The notes under the pieces are model-generated. The model was given only the letters and a program-made list of their open reading frames with translations, was not told the DNA's origin and ran no database searches. Shown in pieces: positions 50,642 through 64,000 of a DNA stretch of 64,000 nucleotides; position 1 is the stretch's first letter, and the number at the start of each line of letters is the position of its first letter. The DNA is taken from assembly GCA_041397305.1 (NCBI GenBank), contig JAWKWX010000007.1, forward strand, positions 1-64,000, written 5' to 3'. This DNA is from TMP-24 sp041397305 (GTDB lineage Bacteria > Pseudomonadota > Alphaproteobacteria > Rhodobacterales > Rhodobacteraceae). The translations under genes were made by a program, and so were the position numbers.

Positions 50642-51625
50642 TCAGAAGCGCGGGGCGGGGCCGAGAGGGGCACCGCCGATCATCGCCATCCCGTCCCCGA
50701 AACTGATCGGAACGGTCAGGCTGCCGTCCTTCGAGCCCTGTGCCATCACCGCGAGCATGTTCCTGACCTGACCCGCCTGGTCCGGCGGCACGAGGCCCAG
50801 GGCAGCCACAAGGCCGAAGAGCGTCTCCCAGTTCCGGGCCTTCACCTCGATCCGGCCTTCCGCGAAGCCGCCCGCATCGGCGGCCAGATCGCCCGTGACG
50901 TCGAGCGACATGTCCCCCCAGCCAAGGTGCCCGTCGATTTCCCGCAGCGCGCGCAGGCGGGGCGGGGTGGCAAGCGCCGCCTTGTCGATCCGCCGGTCGA
51001 AATCGGCCGCCGCCTGCAGTCTCAGCTCCTCGGCCGCCGCGGGCAGGGTCGCGCCGGGATCGACCAGGCCCCTGAGGACCGCGCCGGGCGTCAGGCCGGT
51101 CAGCACGGCGGCGAGGTCGTAGCTTGACTGCCCGCGCCCGCTCGGCCGCGCGGCGAGGATCAGCTTGTCCACCGCAAGCGACAGGCCGGGCGCACGGGCG
51201 ACCTCGACCCGATGCCCCTCGACCTCGGCATGGTCAAGCGGCAGCGAGAGCGTGGGTTCTGTGGCGATGGAAGCCCTCAGATCGTCGCTGCGGATGCTGA
51301 GCGGCTCGCCCGCGATCCGGATCGATTGTTCCTTCGGCCAGACCGCGATCACCTGATTGGGCCGGTAGGACAGCGCCAGAAGCTGCAGGAAATCGGCCGA
51401 CCAGCCCGTTGCCCCGTCGCTGCTGAGCAGGCGCGGCTTGTCGATCGTGATGTCGAAGCGCGAGGGGAAGCCCGAAAGCGAGACCTCGGCATAATCGCCG
51501 ACCCCGTCCGCCTTCAGCCCGTCGAGCGCGGCCTCCATGCCCGAAAGCGCGGCGCGCGAGCCCACATACCAATAGCCGCCGTACAGGGCGGCGAGCGTCA
51601 TGGTCAGCCACAGGAGCAAGCGCAT
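50642..51625 (-). CDS. DUF2125 envelope protein
   Basis: The 327-residue protein has an N-terminal signal anchor (LLLWLTMTLAALYGGYWYV) followed by a beta-rich periplasmic region typical of DUF2125, with SGFPSRFDITIDKP, LALSYRPNQVIAVWP and AGGFAEGRIEVKARNW. The family is conserved in alphaproteobacteria and lacks a known function; its repeated amphipathic strands are reminiscent of AsmA-like lipid-transport proteins, which is inference. The start at ATG 51625 puts the hydrophobic segment at the N-terminus. Confidence 0.85.
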   Translation of the reverse strand: MRLLLWLTMTLAALYGGYWYVGSRAALSGMEAALDGLKADGVGDYAEVSLSGFPSRFDITIDKPRLLSSDGATGWSADFLQLLALSYRPNQVIAVWPKEQSIRIAGEPLSIRSDDLRASIATEPTLSLPLDHAEVEGHRVEVARAPGLSLAVDKLILAARPSGRGQSSYDLAAVLTGLTPGAVLRGLVDPGATLPAAAEELRLQAAADFDRRIDKAALATPPRLRALREIDGHLGWGDMSLDVTGDLAADAGGFAEGRIEVKARNWETLFGLVAALGLVPPDQAGQVRNMLAVMAQGSKDGSLTVPISFGDGMAMIGGAPLGPAPRF

Positions 51626-51688
51626 TCGGCCTCTCTTCCCTCGCCCGATGTTTCGGGGTTTATAGGGCGCGCGGACGGGAGAGGCCAG

Positions 51689-52237
51689 ATGGCGGCGGAA
51701 GTGGATCTTTGGGTGTTCGGCTACGGATCGCTCATGTGGGACCCGGGCTTTGCCCATGTCCGGCGCGAGACCGCGCGGCTCGAGGGTTGGCACCGGTCAT
51801 TCTGCATGTCCTCCATCCACTATCGCGGCACGCCCGAGGCGCCGGGGCTGGTGCTGGCGCTTGACGCCGCCGAGGGCGCGGCCTGCGCCGGTGTCGCCTT
51901 CGGTGTGGCAGCCAAGGCGCGGGCCGAGGTTCTGGCCTATCTGCATGACCGCGAACTTGTGTCGGACGCCTATCTCGAACGCCGCCTGCCGGTGCGGCTG
52001 GAGGGCGGCGGCGTGGTCGAGGCGGTGACCTATGTGATCGATCATGCTCACGTGCAGTACCGGGCCGGCCTTTCGCTTGAGGAGCAGGCGCAGATCATCG
52101 CCCGGTCGGCCGGGCGCAACGGGACCAACGCCGAGTATCTGTGGAACACGGTGGGTCATCTGGATCAACTCGGCCTGGCCGATCCCGATCTTGACTGGCT
52201 TGCCAGCCGGGTACGGGGCTTGAGGAGCGGGGGCTGA
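51689..52237 (+). CDS. ChaC-type gamma-glutamylcyclotransferase
   Basis: The 182-residue enzyme has the substrate loop FGYGSLMW (12-15 YGSL core) and FCMSSIHYRGTPEAPGLVLAL, as in ChaC proteins, which degrade glutathione to 5-oxoproline and Cys-Gly. The candidate catalytic Glu lies in the LERRLPV region. Cytoplasmic. It is divergent from the DUF2125 gene (63 bp between starts). Confidence 0.9.
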   Translation: MAAEVDLWVFGYGSLMWDPGFAHVRRETARLEGWHRSFCMSSIHYRGTPEAPGLVLALDAAEGAACAGVAFGVAAKARAEVLAYLHDRELVSDAYLERRLPVRLEGGGVVEAVTYVIDHAHVQYRAGLSLEEQAQIIARSAGRNGTNAEYLWNTVGHLDQLGLADPDLDWLASRVRGLRSGG

Positions 52238-52361
52238 GCCCCGGCTGCGGCGCGTCGTTGTACCGCGTGCCTCCGCGTCCTAAGCGCCGATGGCGCCGCG
52301 TCTCTGCGCTTGGCAGGGGCAGCTTCGGCGCCTATTGTCGCGCCAAGACAGGCAGGGGCCG

Positions 52362-53594
52362 ATGACGATGGACAGACCGGTGCGCCGTGCGGCGCCCTAT
52401 TTCTCGCAGCCGTTCCGGCAGATTTTCATGATGCTGGTGATTACCGGGCTGGTGGCGGTCGGCGGCTATCTGGTCGGGGCCAAGGTCTGGCCGGTGATTG
52501 TCGAGAACCCCTGGCTGAACGGGCTGATCTTCGGGGTCTTCTTCCTTGGCATCCTTACCTGTTTCTGGCAGGTCTTCGCGCTCGTCCGGTCGGTGCGCTG
52601 GATCGAGGGCCTGGCGTCCGGGCGCCCCGGACACGAGGTCACTGTGCCGCCGCGCCTTCTGGCGCCGCTGGCCCACCTCCTGCGCTCACGCGGTACCAGG
52701 GGCGGGCATATATCCTCGACCGCTGCCCGTTCGATCCTGGATTCGGTCTCCGCCCGGATCGAGGAGGCGCGCGACCTCACGCGGTATCTGACCAACCTTC
52801 TGATCTTTCTCGGCCTTCTCGGCACGCTCTATGGTCTGTCCGTCACCGTCCCTGCCGTCGTCGACACGATCCGCGCGCTGGCGCCGAAAGAGGGAGAATC
52901 GAGTGCCGAGGTCTTCACCAAGCTGATGACCGGCCTTGAATCGCAGCTGGGCGGCATGGGCATGGCCTTTTCCTCCTCGCTCATCGGGCTTGCGGGGTCG
53001 CTGGTCGTGGGGCTTCTTGAACTGTTCGCGAGCCACGGGCAGAACCGGTTCTACGGCGAGCTGGAGGAATGGCTGTCGAGCTTCACGCGCCTGACCTTCG
53101 GGGGCGCGGAGACCGAGGGCGATGGCGCGAGCGCGGTCATCGCCGCCCTTGCCCAGCATCTGGAGGATCAGGCGGAATTCTTCGCCGCCGCGCGCGATCA
53201 GGCGGAAGCCGACCGGCTGCGTGGCGAACATGCGCTTGCCACGCTCACCGGCTCGATCGGGGTTTTGACCGAGCGGCTGGAACGGGCGATGTCCTCGACC
53301 GGCGACACGTTCGAGCGGCTGGCGGAAGGACAGGAACAGGTGGCGGCGCTGTTGGCCGAGCGGGGCGGCGGCGATGCCGGGCCGGACGCCGAAAGCCGGA
53401 TGCGGCTCCGCTCCATCGACACGCAGATGCTGCGGCTTCTCGAGGAGGTGGCAGCCGGTCGGCAGGAGGCGCTCGGCGATCTGCGTGCCGATCTCGCGCA
53501 ACTCATCCGCGCCGTCCGCGCGATCGCGCTGCGGGGCGAGACGGGGCGGGGCGAGATGGGGCGGGGCGAGGCAGGACCGGGCGAGCGGGGCTGA
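52362..53594 (+). CDS. MotA/TolQ/ExbB-like channel protein with long cytoplasmic tail
   Basis: The 410-residue protein has four hydrophobic helices (about 22-45, 53-75, 146-167, 198-222); the last two and the loop between them (GLLGTLYGLSVTVPAV, LGGMGMAFSSSLIGLAGSLVVGL) form the MotA/TolQ/ExbB domain. Beyond residue 225 is a 185-residue tail of helical, partly coiled-coil character (EDQAEFFAAARDQAEADRL, LLEEVAAGRQEALGDLRADL), ending in a Gly-Arg-Glu repeat. With the next gene it should form an ion-driven channel of the 5:2 type. It is not near flagellar or Tol-Pal genes. Confidence 0.88.
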   Translation: MTMDRPVRRAAPYFSQPFRQIFMMLVITGLVAVGGYLVGAKVWPVIVENPWLNGLIFGVFFLGILTCFWQVFALVRSVRWIEGLASGRPGHEVTVPPRLLAPLAHLLRSRGTRGGHISSTAARSILDSVSARIEEARDLTRYLTNLLIFLGLLGTLYGLSVTVPAVVDTIRALAPKEGESSAEVFTKLMTGLESQLGGMGMAFSSSLIGLAGSLVVGLLELFASHGQNRFYGELEEWLSSFTRLTFGGAETEGDGASAVIAALAQHLEDQAEFFAAARDQAEADRLRGEHALATLTGSIGVLTERLERAMSSTGDTFERLAEGQEQVAALLAERGGGDAGPDAESRMRLRSIDTQMLRLLEEVAAGRQEALGDLRADLAQLIRAVRAIALRGETGRGEMGRGEAGPGERG

Positions 53595-53597
53595 ACC

Positions 53598-55073
53598 ATG
53601 GCAGGTCCGGGACGCGGGCGAACAGGACAGGCGGCGGCGATCTGGCCGGGTTTCCTCGACCTCATGACATCGCTCGTGATGGTCCTGATGTTCGTGCTGA
53701 CGGTCTTCATGATCCTGCAGTTCGCGCTTCGGGAAACGATCTCGACCCAGGGCGACGAACTTGCCGACCTCAATCAGCAATTGGCCGGGCTTGCCGACAG
53801 TCTCGGGGTCGAGCGGGCACGCAGCGCCGAATTGCAGACCGAGGTCGGGACGCTGACCGCGACGCTTGCGGCGCGCGAGGCGGATCTGTCGGCAGCCGAG
53901 GGCCGGATCGATGATTTCGAGGCGCAGGTCGCGGCGCTTCTGACCGCACAGGCCGCCGACCGCGCGACGATTTCGGCGCAGGAGGAAGCGGCGCGGCTGG
54001 CGGAGGCCAAGCGCGCGGCGCTGGAGGCACTGGCCGCCGATCTCAGGGCCGAGGGCGAGAAGACCGCGGAGAAGCTGAGCGAGACCGAGGCCGCGCGCCT
54101 GGCGGAGGCCGCCGCTGCCGCCGCGCTCAGGGAAAAACTGAAATCCTCGGAGGACGAACTGACTGCCATGACGCTGGCGCTCGAGGCGCAGCGCAAGAAG
54201 GCCGAGGAGACGCTTACGCTCCTGGCCGCCGCCGAAGCCGCGAAGAGGGATCTCGACGCGGCGAACCTCGCGAGCCTGTCGGAAGCCGACCGTCAGAAGG
54301 CGCTTCTTGCGGTTGCCGAGGCGGAGCTGGGCAAGGAGAAGGCGTCCGGCGCAGAGGCGGCGCGCAAGGTCACGCTTCTGAACGAACAGGTCGCGGCGCT
54401 GCGTGGCCAGCTTGGGGCTTTGCAGAACCTGCTCGACGCCTCCGCCGCCAAGGATGCCGATGCCAAGATCCAGATCGAGGCCCTCGGCAGCCAGCTCAAT
54501 TCCGCGCTTGCCCGCGTGGCGGCCGAGGAAAAGCGGCGGGCGGAACTTGAGGAGGCGGAGCGGAAGCGGCTCGCCGAAGAGGCGCAGGCCGCCAAGGACG
54601 AGGCCAAGGAGCTGGCGAAATACAGGTCGGAATTCTTCGGCAAGCTTTCCGAAGTGCTTTCCGGGCGCGAAGGCGTGCGCGTGGTGGGCGACCGGTTCGT
54701 CTTTTCTTCCGAAGTGCTGTTCCAGCCGGGCGCCGCCGATCTCTCGCCCGAGGGCAAGAGCCAGATTGCCGGGGTCGTGGCGACCTTGCAGGAAGTGGCG
54801 GCAGTCATCCCGCCGGAGGTGAACTGGATCATCCGGGTCGATGGCCATACCGACAATCTGCCCCTGTCCGGGTTCGGCGAGTTCCGCGACAATTGGGAAC
54901 TCAGCCAGGCAAGGGCGCTTTCGGTCGTGCGCTACATGCAGGATGACCTGGGTTTCCCGCCGGAGCGGCTGGCAGCGGCGGGCTTTGGCGAATATCAACC
55001 GGTGGCGCCGGGCGATACGCCAGAAGCGCGGGCGCAGAACCGGCGGATCGAGCTGAAACTGACCGAACGGTAA
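53598..55073 (+). CDS. MotB/OmpA-like protein with long periplasmic coiled coil
   Basis: The 491-residue protein has one N-terminal helix (about 15-43) with Asp21 in PGFLDLMTSLVMVLM, where MotB/TolR/ExbD carry the proton-binding Asp. A coiled coil of about 290 residues follows (heptad-rich, Ala/Glu/Leu/Lys), then an OmpA-type peptidoglycan-binding domain (about 360-491) with DGHTDNLP, NWELSQARALSVVRYM and NRRIELKL. It would tether the channel to the cell wall across or along the periplasm. It starts three bases after the MotA-like gene. Confidence 0.9.
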   Translation: MAGPGRGRTGQAAAIWPGFLDLMTSLVMVLMFVLTVFMILQFALRETISTQGDELADLNQQLAGLADSLGVERARSAELQTEVGTLTATLAAREADLSAAEGRIDDFEAQVAALLTAQAADRATISAQEEAARLAEAKRAALEALAADLRAEGEKTAEKLSETEAARLAEAAAAAALREKLKSSEDELTAMTLALEAQRKKAEETLTLLAAAEAAKRDLDAANLASLSEADRQKALLAVAEAELGKEKASGAEAARKVTLLNEQVAALRGQLGALQNLLDASAAKDADAKIQIEALGSQLNSALARVAAEEKRRAELEEAERKRLAEEAQAAKDEAKELAKYRSEFFGKLSEVLSGREGVRVVGDRFVFSSEVLFQPGAADLSPEGKSQIAGVVATLQEVAAVIPPEVNWIIRVDGHTDNLPLSGFGEFRDNWELSQARALSVVRYMQDDLGFPPERLAAAGFGEYQPVAPGDTPEARAQNRRIELKLTER

Positions 55074-55142
55074 GCTGCGGCCCCGACCGCAGCGCCGTGA
55101 TCACCGCACAAGCGACAAATCCGCAAGAACCAAGGTTCGGGG

Positions 55143-55172
55143 AAAAGAAAAGGGGAGCGCACTGCGCTCCCC
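55143..55172 (-). terminator. Terminator downstream of clpA
   Basis: GGGGAGCGCA and TGCGCTCCCC (55152-55172) form a near-perfect palindrome followed on the minus strand by TTTTCTTTT. A second GC hairpin (CCGGGGCC, GGCCCCGG around 55184-55205) lies between it and the clpA stop. Confidence 0.8.
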
Positions 55173-55215
55173 GAAACCGCTCCCGGGGCCTCGATGGCCC
55201 CGGGGGCCGGGTCGG

Positions 55216-57543
<2,328 letters not shown>

Positions 57544-57613
57544 CTGCGTGCTCCTTTCTTCCGGGCGAGTCGGGGTTTTGCCTCGTCCTCACCTTGGCCT
57601 CATACCTTTAAAG

Positions 57614-57639
57614 TTCGGTGGAATTCCGGCGGCTTCAAG
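57614..57639 (-). promoter_or_regulatory. RpoH-like promoter candidate for clpA
   Basis: On the minus strand CCCCTTGAAG (core CTTGAA at 57634-57639) matches the RpoH -35 element well. The candidate -10, CCACCGAA (57614-57621), is a poor match. The site is 71-96 bp upstream of the clpA start. Confidence 0.3.
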
Positions 57640-57783
57640 GGGAAAGTGGCAGATTTTGGTTCCAGCCGGGTCCGGACACCCAAAATGTGATCGTTTCGTG
57701 ACCAATTGGCAAAGGCGCCGGACTTTGGCGCCCCGCGGGAACGGATGTCTCGGGGCAAAGCACGTGCCTGCAGAGGTGGGAAA

Positions 57784-58509
57784 TCAGAAGCGGTCCTTCA
57801 AGGCGCGGATGCGGGCGAAGTCCTTGGCATCCGCCGCGCGCAGGAACGGATTTGTTGCCTTTTCTTCCGCCAGCGTCGTCGGCACGGTCGCCTCCCCCCG
57901 CGCCCTCAGCGCCGACACGCGCGCGGCGCGGGCCTGAAGGGCGGCATTGTCGGGATCGACCGAGAGGGCGAAGCGGATGTTCGACTGGGTATATTCGTGG
58001 CCCGAGCAGACGAGTGTCTCGTCGGGCAGGGCGGCGAGCTTCGACAGGCTTGCCCACATCTGATCCGGCGTCCCTTCGAAGAGCCGCCCGCAGCCGCAGG
58101 ACATCAGGCTGTCGGCGGTGAAGACGACGGCACTGTCGGGAAAGTGGAAGGCGATATGGCCGGACGTATGGCCGGGCACCTCGATCACATGACCCGCACC
58201 CATGCCGAGAAGGACCGTGTCGCCCTCTGCCACCGCCTCGTCGAGGGGCGGCAACCGATGGGCGTCGGCCGCCGCGCCGATGACCCGCGCGCCGGTCGCC
58301 GCCGCCAGCGCCTCGACGCCTGCGATATGGTCGTCGTGATGGTGGGTGATCAGGATATGGCTCGCCTTCCAGCCGCGTACGCCGAGCGCGTTCAGGATCG
58401 GCGTCGCCTCGGGCACATCGACGACCGCTGTCGTCCCCGTCGCCGCATCATGGGCGAGGTAGGCGTAATTGTCCGAAAGGCAGGGGATCGTGACGATTTC
58501 GAGAGGCAT
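57784..58509 (-). CDS. gloB: Hydroxyacylglutathione hydrolase (glyoxalase II)
   Basis: The 241-residue metallo-beta-lactamase-fold enzyme hydrolyses S-lactoylglutathione, completing methylglyoxal detoxification. The metal motif is THHHDDH (His56, His58, Asp60, His61), with further ligands in VPGHTSGHIAF and CSGHEYTQSN. The start at ATG 58509 begins with the family N-terminus MPLEIVTIPCLSDNY; no good ribosome-binding site precedes it, and the frame stays open far upstream by chance. It is divergent from the methyltransferase gene. Confidence 0.95.
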   Translation of the reverse strand: MPLEIVTIPCLSDNYAYLAHDAATGTTAVVDVPEATPILNALGVRGWKASHILITHHHDDHIAGVEALAAATGARVIGAAADAHRLPPLDEAVAEGDTVLLGMGAGHVIEVPGHTSGHIAFHFPDSAVVFTADSLMSCGCGRLFEGTPDQMWASLSKLAALPDETLVCSGHEYTQSNIRFALSVDPDNAALQARAARVSALRARGEATVPTTLAEEKATNPFLRAADAKDFARIRALKDRF

Positions 58510-58587
58510 GGCGTTCGCAACTTTTGACGGTATGGTACGGGCGGAGTTTGACTGAAACCACTCTGACGGAGCACCGGGACCGGCGCA

Positions 58588-59334
58588 ATGCATCTTGATG
58601 TGCATGACCTGCGGAATTTCTACTACCGGACCCAGCTTGGCCGGGTGGCGCAGAAGGCGGTCCGCGACCGGGTGGTGGAGCTTTGGCCGGACGCGAAGGC
58701 GCAGACCGTGGCGGGGTTCGGCTTTGCCGTACCGCTCCTGCGGCCCTATCTGGAAAGCGCGCGCCGCGTGATTGGGCTGATGCCGGGGCAGCAGGGTGTG
58801 ATGCCCTGGCCTGCGGGCATGGCCAATGTCTCGGTCCTGTGCGAGGAGGTCCAGTGGCCGATCGAGACCGGAATGGTCGACCGGCTGGTCGTGATGCACG
58901 GGCTTGAAACCTCGGACCGGCCCACGGCGCTTCTGGAGGAATGCTGGCGCGTTCTGGGGCCCGGGGGGCGGGCCCTGTTCATCGTCACCAACCGCTCCGG
59001 TCTCTGGGCACGGTCGGACGCGACGCCGTTCGGGCACGGGCGGCCCTATACGATGCGCCAGCTCGACGCGCAGCTGCGCCAGAACGGCTTCACGACGGAA
59101 CGGTTCGAGACCGCGCTTTTCGCGCCGCCGTCGGAACGGCGCTTCTGGCTCAGGACCGCGCAGATGTGGGAAAGGGCCGGACGGAGGATCCAGCGGCTGC
59201 TGGCCGGGGGCGTCCTGATGATCGAAGTCTCGAAGCAGATTCATGCGCCGATCCGGCCCGGTCTGAGGGCGGTGGTGAAGCGGCCATTGAAGGCGATCGA
59301 GGCATTGCCGAAACCGACGCCCGCGCCGGTATGA
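58588..59334 (+). CDS. Class I SAM-dependent methyltransferase
   Basis: The 248-residue protein has the fold of a class I methyltransferase: VAGFGFAVPLLRPYL in the place of motif I, WPAGMANVSVLCEEVQWPIETGMVDRLVVMHGLE for motif II and LEECWRVLGPGGRALFIVTNR for post-motif II. Motif I lacks the usual GxGxG, so SAM binding may be altered. C-terminal to the domain is a basic tail of about 60 residues. It is paired divergently with gloB, as in other Rhodobacteraceae. Substrate unknown. Confidence 0.85.
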   Translation: MHLDVHDLRNFYYRTQLGRVAQKAVRDRVVELWPDAKAQTVAGFGFAVPLLRPYLESARRVIGLMPGQQGVMPWPAGMANVSVLCEEVQWPIETGMVDRLVVMHGLETSDRPTALLEECWRVLGPGGRALFIVTNRSGLWARSDATPFGHGRPYTMRQLDAQLRQNGFTTERFETALFAPPSERRFWLRTAQMWERAGRRIQRLLAGGVLMIEVSKQIHAPIRPGLRAVVKRPLKAIEALPKPTPAPV

Positions 59335-59390
59335 GGCCGGTATGAGGCCGGTATGAGACCCGTCTGACACCCGTCTGATGCCGGTCTGAT
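59325..59390 (+). repeat. Six-copy 11-bp tandem repeat over the methyltransferase stop codon
   Basis: Three exact GCCGGTATGAG units are followed by three diverged ones (ACCCGTCTGAC, ACCCGTCTGAT, GCCGGTCTGAT). Every unit holds a TGA, and because 11 is not a multiple of 3 the TGAs fall in all three frames. The first TGA is the gene's stop codon. Confidence 0.9.
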
Positions 59391-59473
59391 TCTGCCCGGA
59401 CGCCCGTCGGCGCGTGGCTGATCTGGCCGTCCTGGCTCGCCAGCCGTCCTGTGACCGCTAAAGGCCGGAAAAA

Positions 59474-59508
59474 GCCCCGGACAGGGGATCAAAAACTCGC
59501 TCCGGGGC
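59474..59508. terminator. Inverted repeat between the methyltransferase and the atp operon
   Basis: GCCCCGGA (59474-59481) and TCCGGGGC (59501-59508) form a perfect 8-bp stem around a 19-nt AT-richer loop. It may terminate the methyltransferase transcript or act in the atp promoter region; no T-run follows directly. Confidence 0.35.
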
Positions 59509-59632
59509 GGTTGCGGGGCAGGGGGCTCTCTGATAGAGGGGCACGCAATTGAGGCGCGCGCCATCGGTGCGCGCACTGGGGATGCCTTGGCCGGACGACA
59601 GGCCGCCGGGCGCAGCAATCGGAAGGGTGGAC

Positions 59633-60192
59633 GTGTCCGAAACAGCTTCGACAGCTTCCGGGATCGCAGGGCGCTACGCGCTTGCCGTCTTCGATCTCGT
59701 CAAAGAGGCCAATGGCGTGAAGGCGCTTGAGGCGGATGTGGCGGCCCTTGGCGCCGCGCTGGAGGAGAGCGCCGACTTTCGCGCGCTGATTTCCTCGCCG
59801 ATCCATTCGCGCGACGAGCAGGGCGCCGTGATTGCCGCCATTGCCAAGAAGATGAAACTCTCCGACGTGCTGACCAAGACGCTGGGCCTGATGGCCGCGA
59901 ACCGCCGCCTGTTCGTGCTGCCGCAGCTTCTGGCCGCCCTCACAGCGATGATCGCAGAGGAGAAGGGCGAAGTGACAGCCGATGTCACCGCCGCCGCCGC
60001 GCTGACCGCCGCGCAGTCGAAGAAACTCGCCGCCAGCCTCAAGGCGTCGGTCGGCAAGGACGTCAAGCTGAATGTCGCCGTCGATGAAAGCCTCATCGGC
60101 GGTCTTATCGTCAAGGTGGGCTCGAAGATGATCGACACCTCGATCCGCTCGAAGCTCGCATCCCTTCAGAATGTCATGAAAGAGGTCGGATA

Positions 60193-60193
<1 letters not shown>
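59633..60193 (+). CDS. atpH: ATP synthase delta subunit (OSCP)
   Basis: The 186-residue subunit links the F1 head to the peripheral stalk. The N-terminal helical bundle (GIAGRYALAVFDLVKE) and C-terminal LIGGLIVKVGSKMIDTSIRSKL are typical. The GTG start is preceded by GGAAGG six bases away. It is the first gene of atpHAGD; its TAA overlaps the atpA ATG (TAATG), so translation is coupled. Confidence 0.97.
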
Positions 60194-61731
<1,538 letters not shown>

Positions 61732-61754
61732 CGCGCTGAGGAAGGGACAGGGAT

Positions 61755-62624
61755 ATGCCCAGCCTAAAGGACCTCAAGAACCGGATCGCCAGCGTCAAGT
61801 CGACGCGGAAGATCACGAAGGCCATGCAGATGGTCTCGGCGGCCAAGCTCCGCCGGGCCCAGGATGCCGCCGAAGCCGCCCGGCCTTACGCCGAGCGGAT
61901 GAATGCGGTCATGTCCGGCCTTGCCGCCGGCATGGCAGGCGCGGAAAACGCCCCCCGGCTTCTGGCCGGGACGGGCGCGGACAAGGTGCAGCTTCTGGTC
62001 GTGATGACGGCCGAGCGCGGCCTCTGCGGCGGTTTCAACTCGACCATCGTCCGGCTGGCCCGGGCGAAGGCGAATGAACTTCTGGCACAGGGCAAGACGG
62101 TCAAGATCCTGACCGTCGGCAAGAAGGGCCGCGAACAGCTGAAGCGCGATTTCGCCGACAAGTTCGTAGCCCACCACGACCTGAGCGAAGTCAAGAAGAT
62201 GGGCTATGACGTGGCCCAGCGGATCGCCAAGGACATCCTGACGCGGTTCGAGGCGGGCGAGTTCGACGTCGCCACGATCTTCTTCAACCGCTTCCAGTCG
62301 GTGATCAGCCAGATCCCGACCGCCAGGCAAGTGATCCCCGCGTCGTTCGACGACACTGCCGGGGCCTCGGCCCTGTACGATTATGAGCCGAGCGAAGAAG
62401 GCATCCTCGCGGACCTCTTGCCGCGTGGCGTGGCGACCCAGGTCTTCACCGCCCTTCTGGAAAACGGCGCCTCGGAACAGGGCGCCCGGATGAGCGCGAT
62501 GGACAATGCGACCCGCAACGCGGGCGACATGATCAACAAGCTCACCATCCAGTACAACCGCTCGCGCCAGGCCGCGATCACCAAAGAGCTTATCGAAATC
62601 ATTTCGGGCGCCGAGGCGCTCTAA
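61755..62624 (+). CDS. atpG: ATP synthase gamma subunit
   Basis: The 289-residue central rotor shaft has the long N-terminal helix (PSLKDLKNRIASVKSTRKITKAMQMVSAAKL) and C-terminal helix (ARMSAMDNATRNAGDMINKL) that form the coiled-coil axle, with a Rossmann-like middle (VMTAERGLCGGFN). Length and spacing are normal for alphaproteobacteria. Confidence 0.99.
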   Translation: MPSLKDLKNRIASVKSTRKITKAMQMVSAAKLRRAQDAAEAARPYAERMNAVMSGLAAGMAGAENAPRLLAGTGADKVQLLVVMTAERGLCGGFNSTIVRLARAKANELLAQGKTVKILTVGKKGREQLKRDFADKFVAHHDLSEVKKMGYDVAQRIAKDILTRFEAGEFDVATIFFNRFQSVISQIPTARQVIPASFDDTAGASALYDYEPSEEGILADLLPRGVATQVFTALLENGASEQGARMSAMDNATRNAGDMINKLTIQYNRSRQAAITKELIEIISGAEAL

Positions 62625-62642
62625 CGGAACCGGAGAAACCAA

Positions 62643-64000
<1,358 letters not shown>

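Noticed and set aside
52362..55073. Zorya anti-phage system
   Set aside because: ZorA- and ZorB-like architecture is present, but there is no ZorC/ZorD or ZorE gene; the neighbours are gamma-glutamylcyclotransferase and clpA.
58510..59370. Long N-terminal extension of glyoxalase II
   Set aside because: The frame runs antisense through the methyltransferase gene; the family N-terminus starts at ATG 58509.

Overview
The window is high-GC DNA from an alphaproteobacterial chromosome, most likely Rhodobacteraceae/Paracoccaceae (Rhodobacter, Defluviimonas, Rhodovulum or a close relative). Support comes from an atpHAGD operon with typical alphaproteobacterial proteins, the hisC-tyrC pair, a split his cluster, a propionyl-CoA synthetase preceded by TTTGCAAA operators, a MaeB-type malic enzyme, an extensin-like protein, DUF2125 and Rhodobacteraceae-style 3'-end hairpin repeats. 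No phage, insertion sequence, integrase, CRISPR array or rRNA operon is visible. The genus is inference from gene content; no database was searched.

Layout. 1-877 has no convincing gene but holds a cluster of DnaA-box-like 9-mers. 0.9-5.5 kb: two small lipoproteins (one entericidin-like), an esterase, a DUF817 membrane protein and a trimethylamine-dehydrogenase-like iron-sulfur flavoprotein. 5.5-6.4 kb: a lower-GC patch with a small cytochrome c. 6.4-17.4 kb: glyA, a multicopper oxidase, nadK, an orphan LuxO-like regulator, prpE, maeB and a VOC/double-cupin protein. 17.5-22.1 kb: a compact nucleoside salvage operon cdd-deoA-deoB-add-upp. 22-28 kb: SPOR protein, membrane protein, acyl-CoA synthetase, EamA transporter, sulfotransferase and a divergent SDR. 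28.2-37 kb: a fatty-acid beta-oxidation block (fadA-cupin-cupin-fadJ, GST, GFA protein, acyl-CoA dehydrogenase, two MerR regulators) in which the same operator-like motif recurs. 37-40.5 kb: metal exporter with a Fur/Mur-like box, two thioesterases and a MATE pump. 40.5-45.2 kb: the his cluster hisB-hisH-glsA / hisA-hisF-hisE, interrupted by a convergent DUF2147 gene. 45.2-47.5 kb: two identical tRNA-Gly(GCC) genes and rpsD with a structured leader. 47.7-55 kb: hisC-tyrC-extensin-like, DUF2125, gamma-glutamylcyclotransferase, then a MotA/TolQ-like plus MotB/OmpA-like pair. 55-59.6 kb: clpA, gloB, a methyltransferase and an 11-bp tandem repeat. 59.6-64 kb: atpH-atpA-atpG-atpD, with atpD running off the window.

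How the parts fit. Most of the window is core metabolism: C1 and serine metabolism, propionate and C4 metabolism, nucleoside salvage, fatty-acid oxidation, histidine and tyrosine synthesis, and ATP synthesis. The points most worth following are the recurring MerR-type operator linking the paired regulators to the fadA operon, a glutaminase translationally coupled to hisH, the non-flagellar MotA/MotB-like channel with long coiled coils, the LuxO-like regulator with an altered GAFTGA loop, and several repeat and leader structures. I found no cluster that I could defend as a wholly new multi-gene system.
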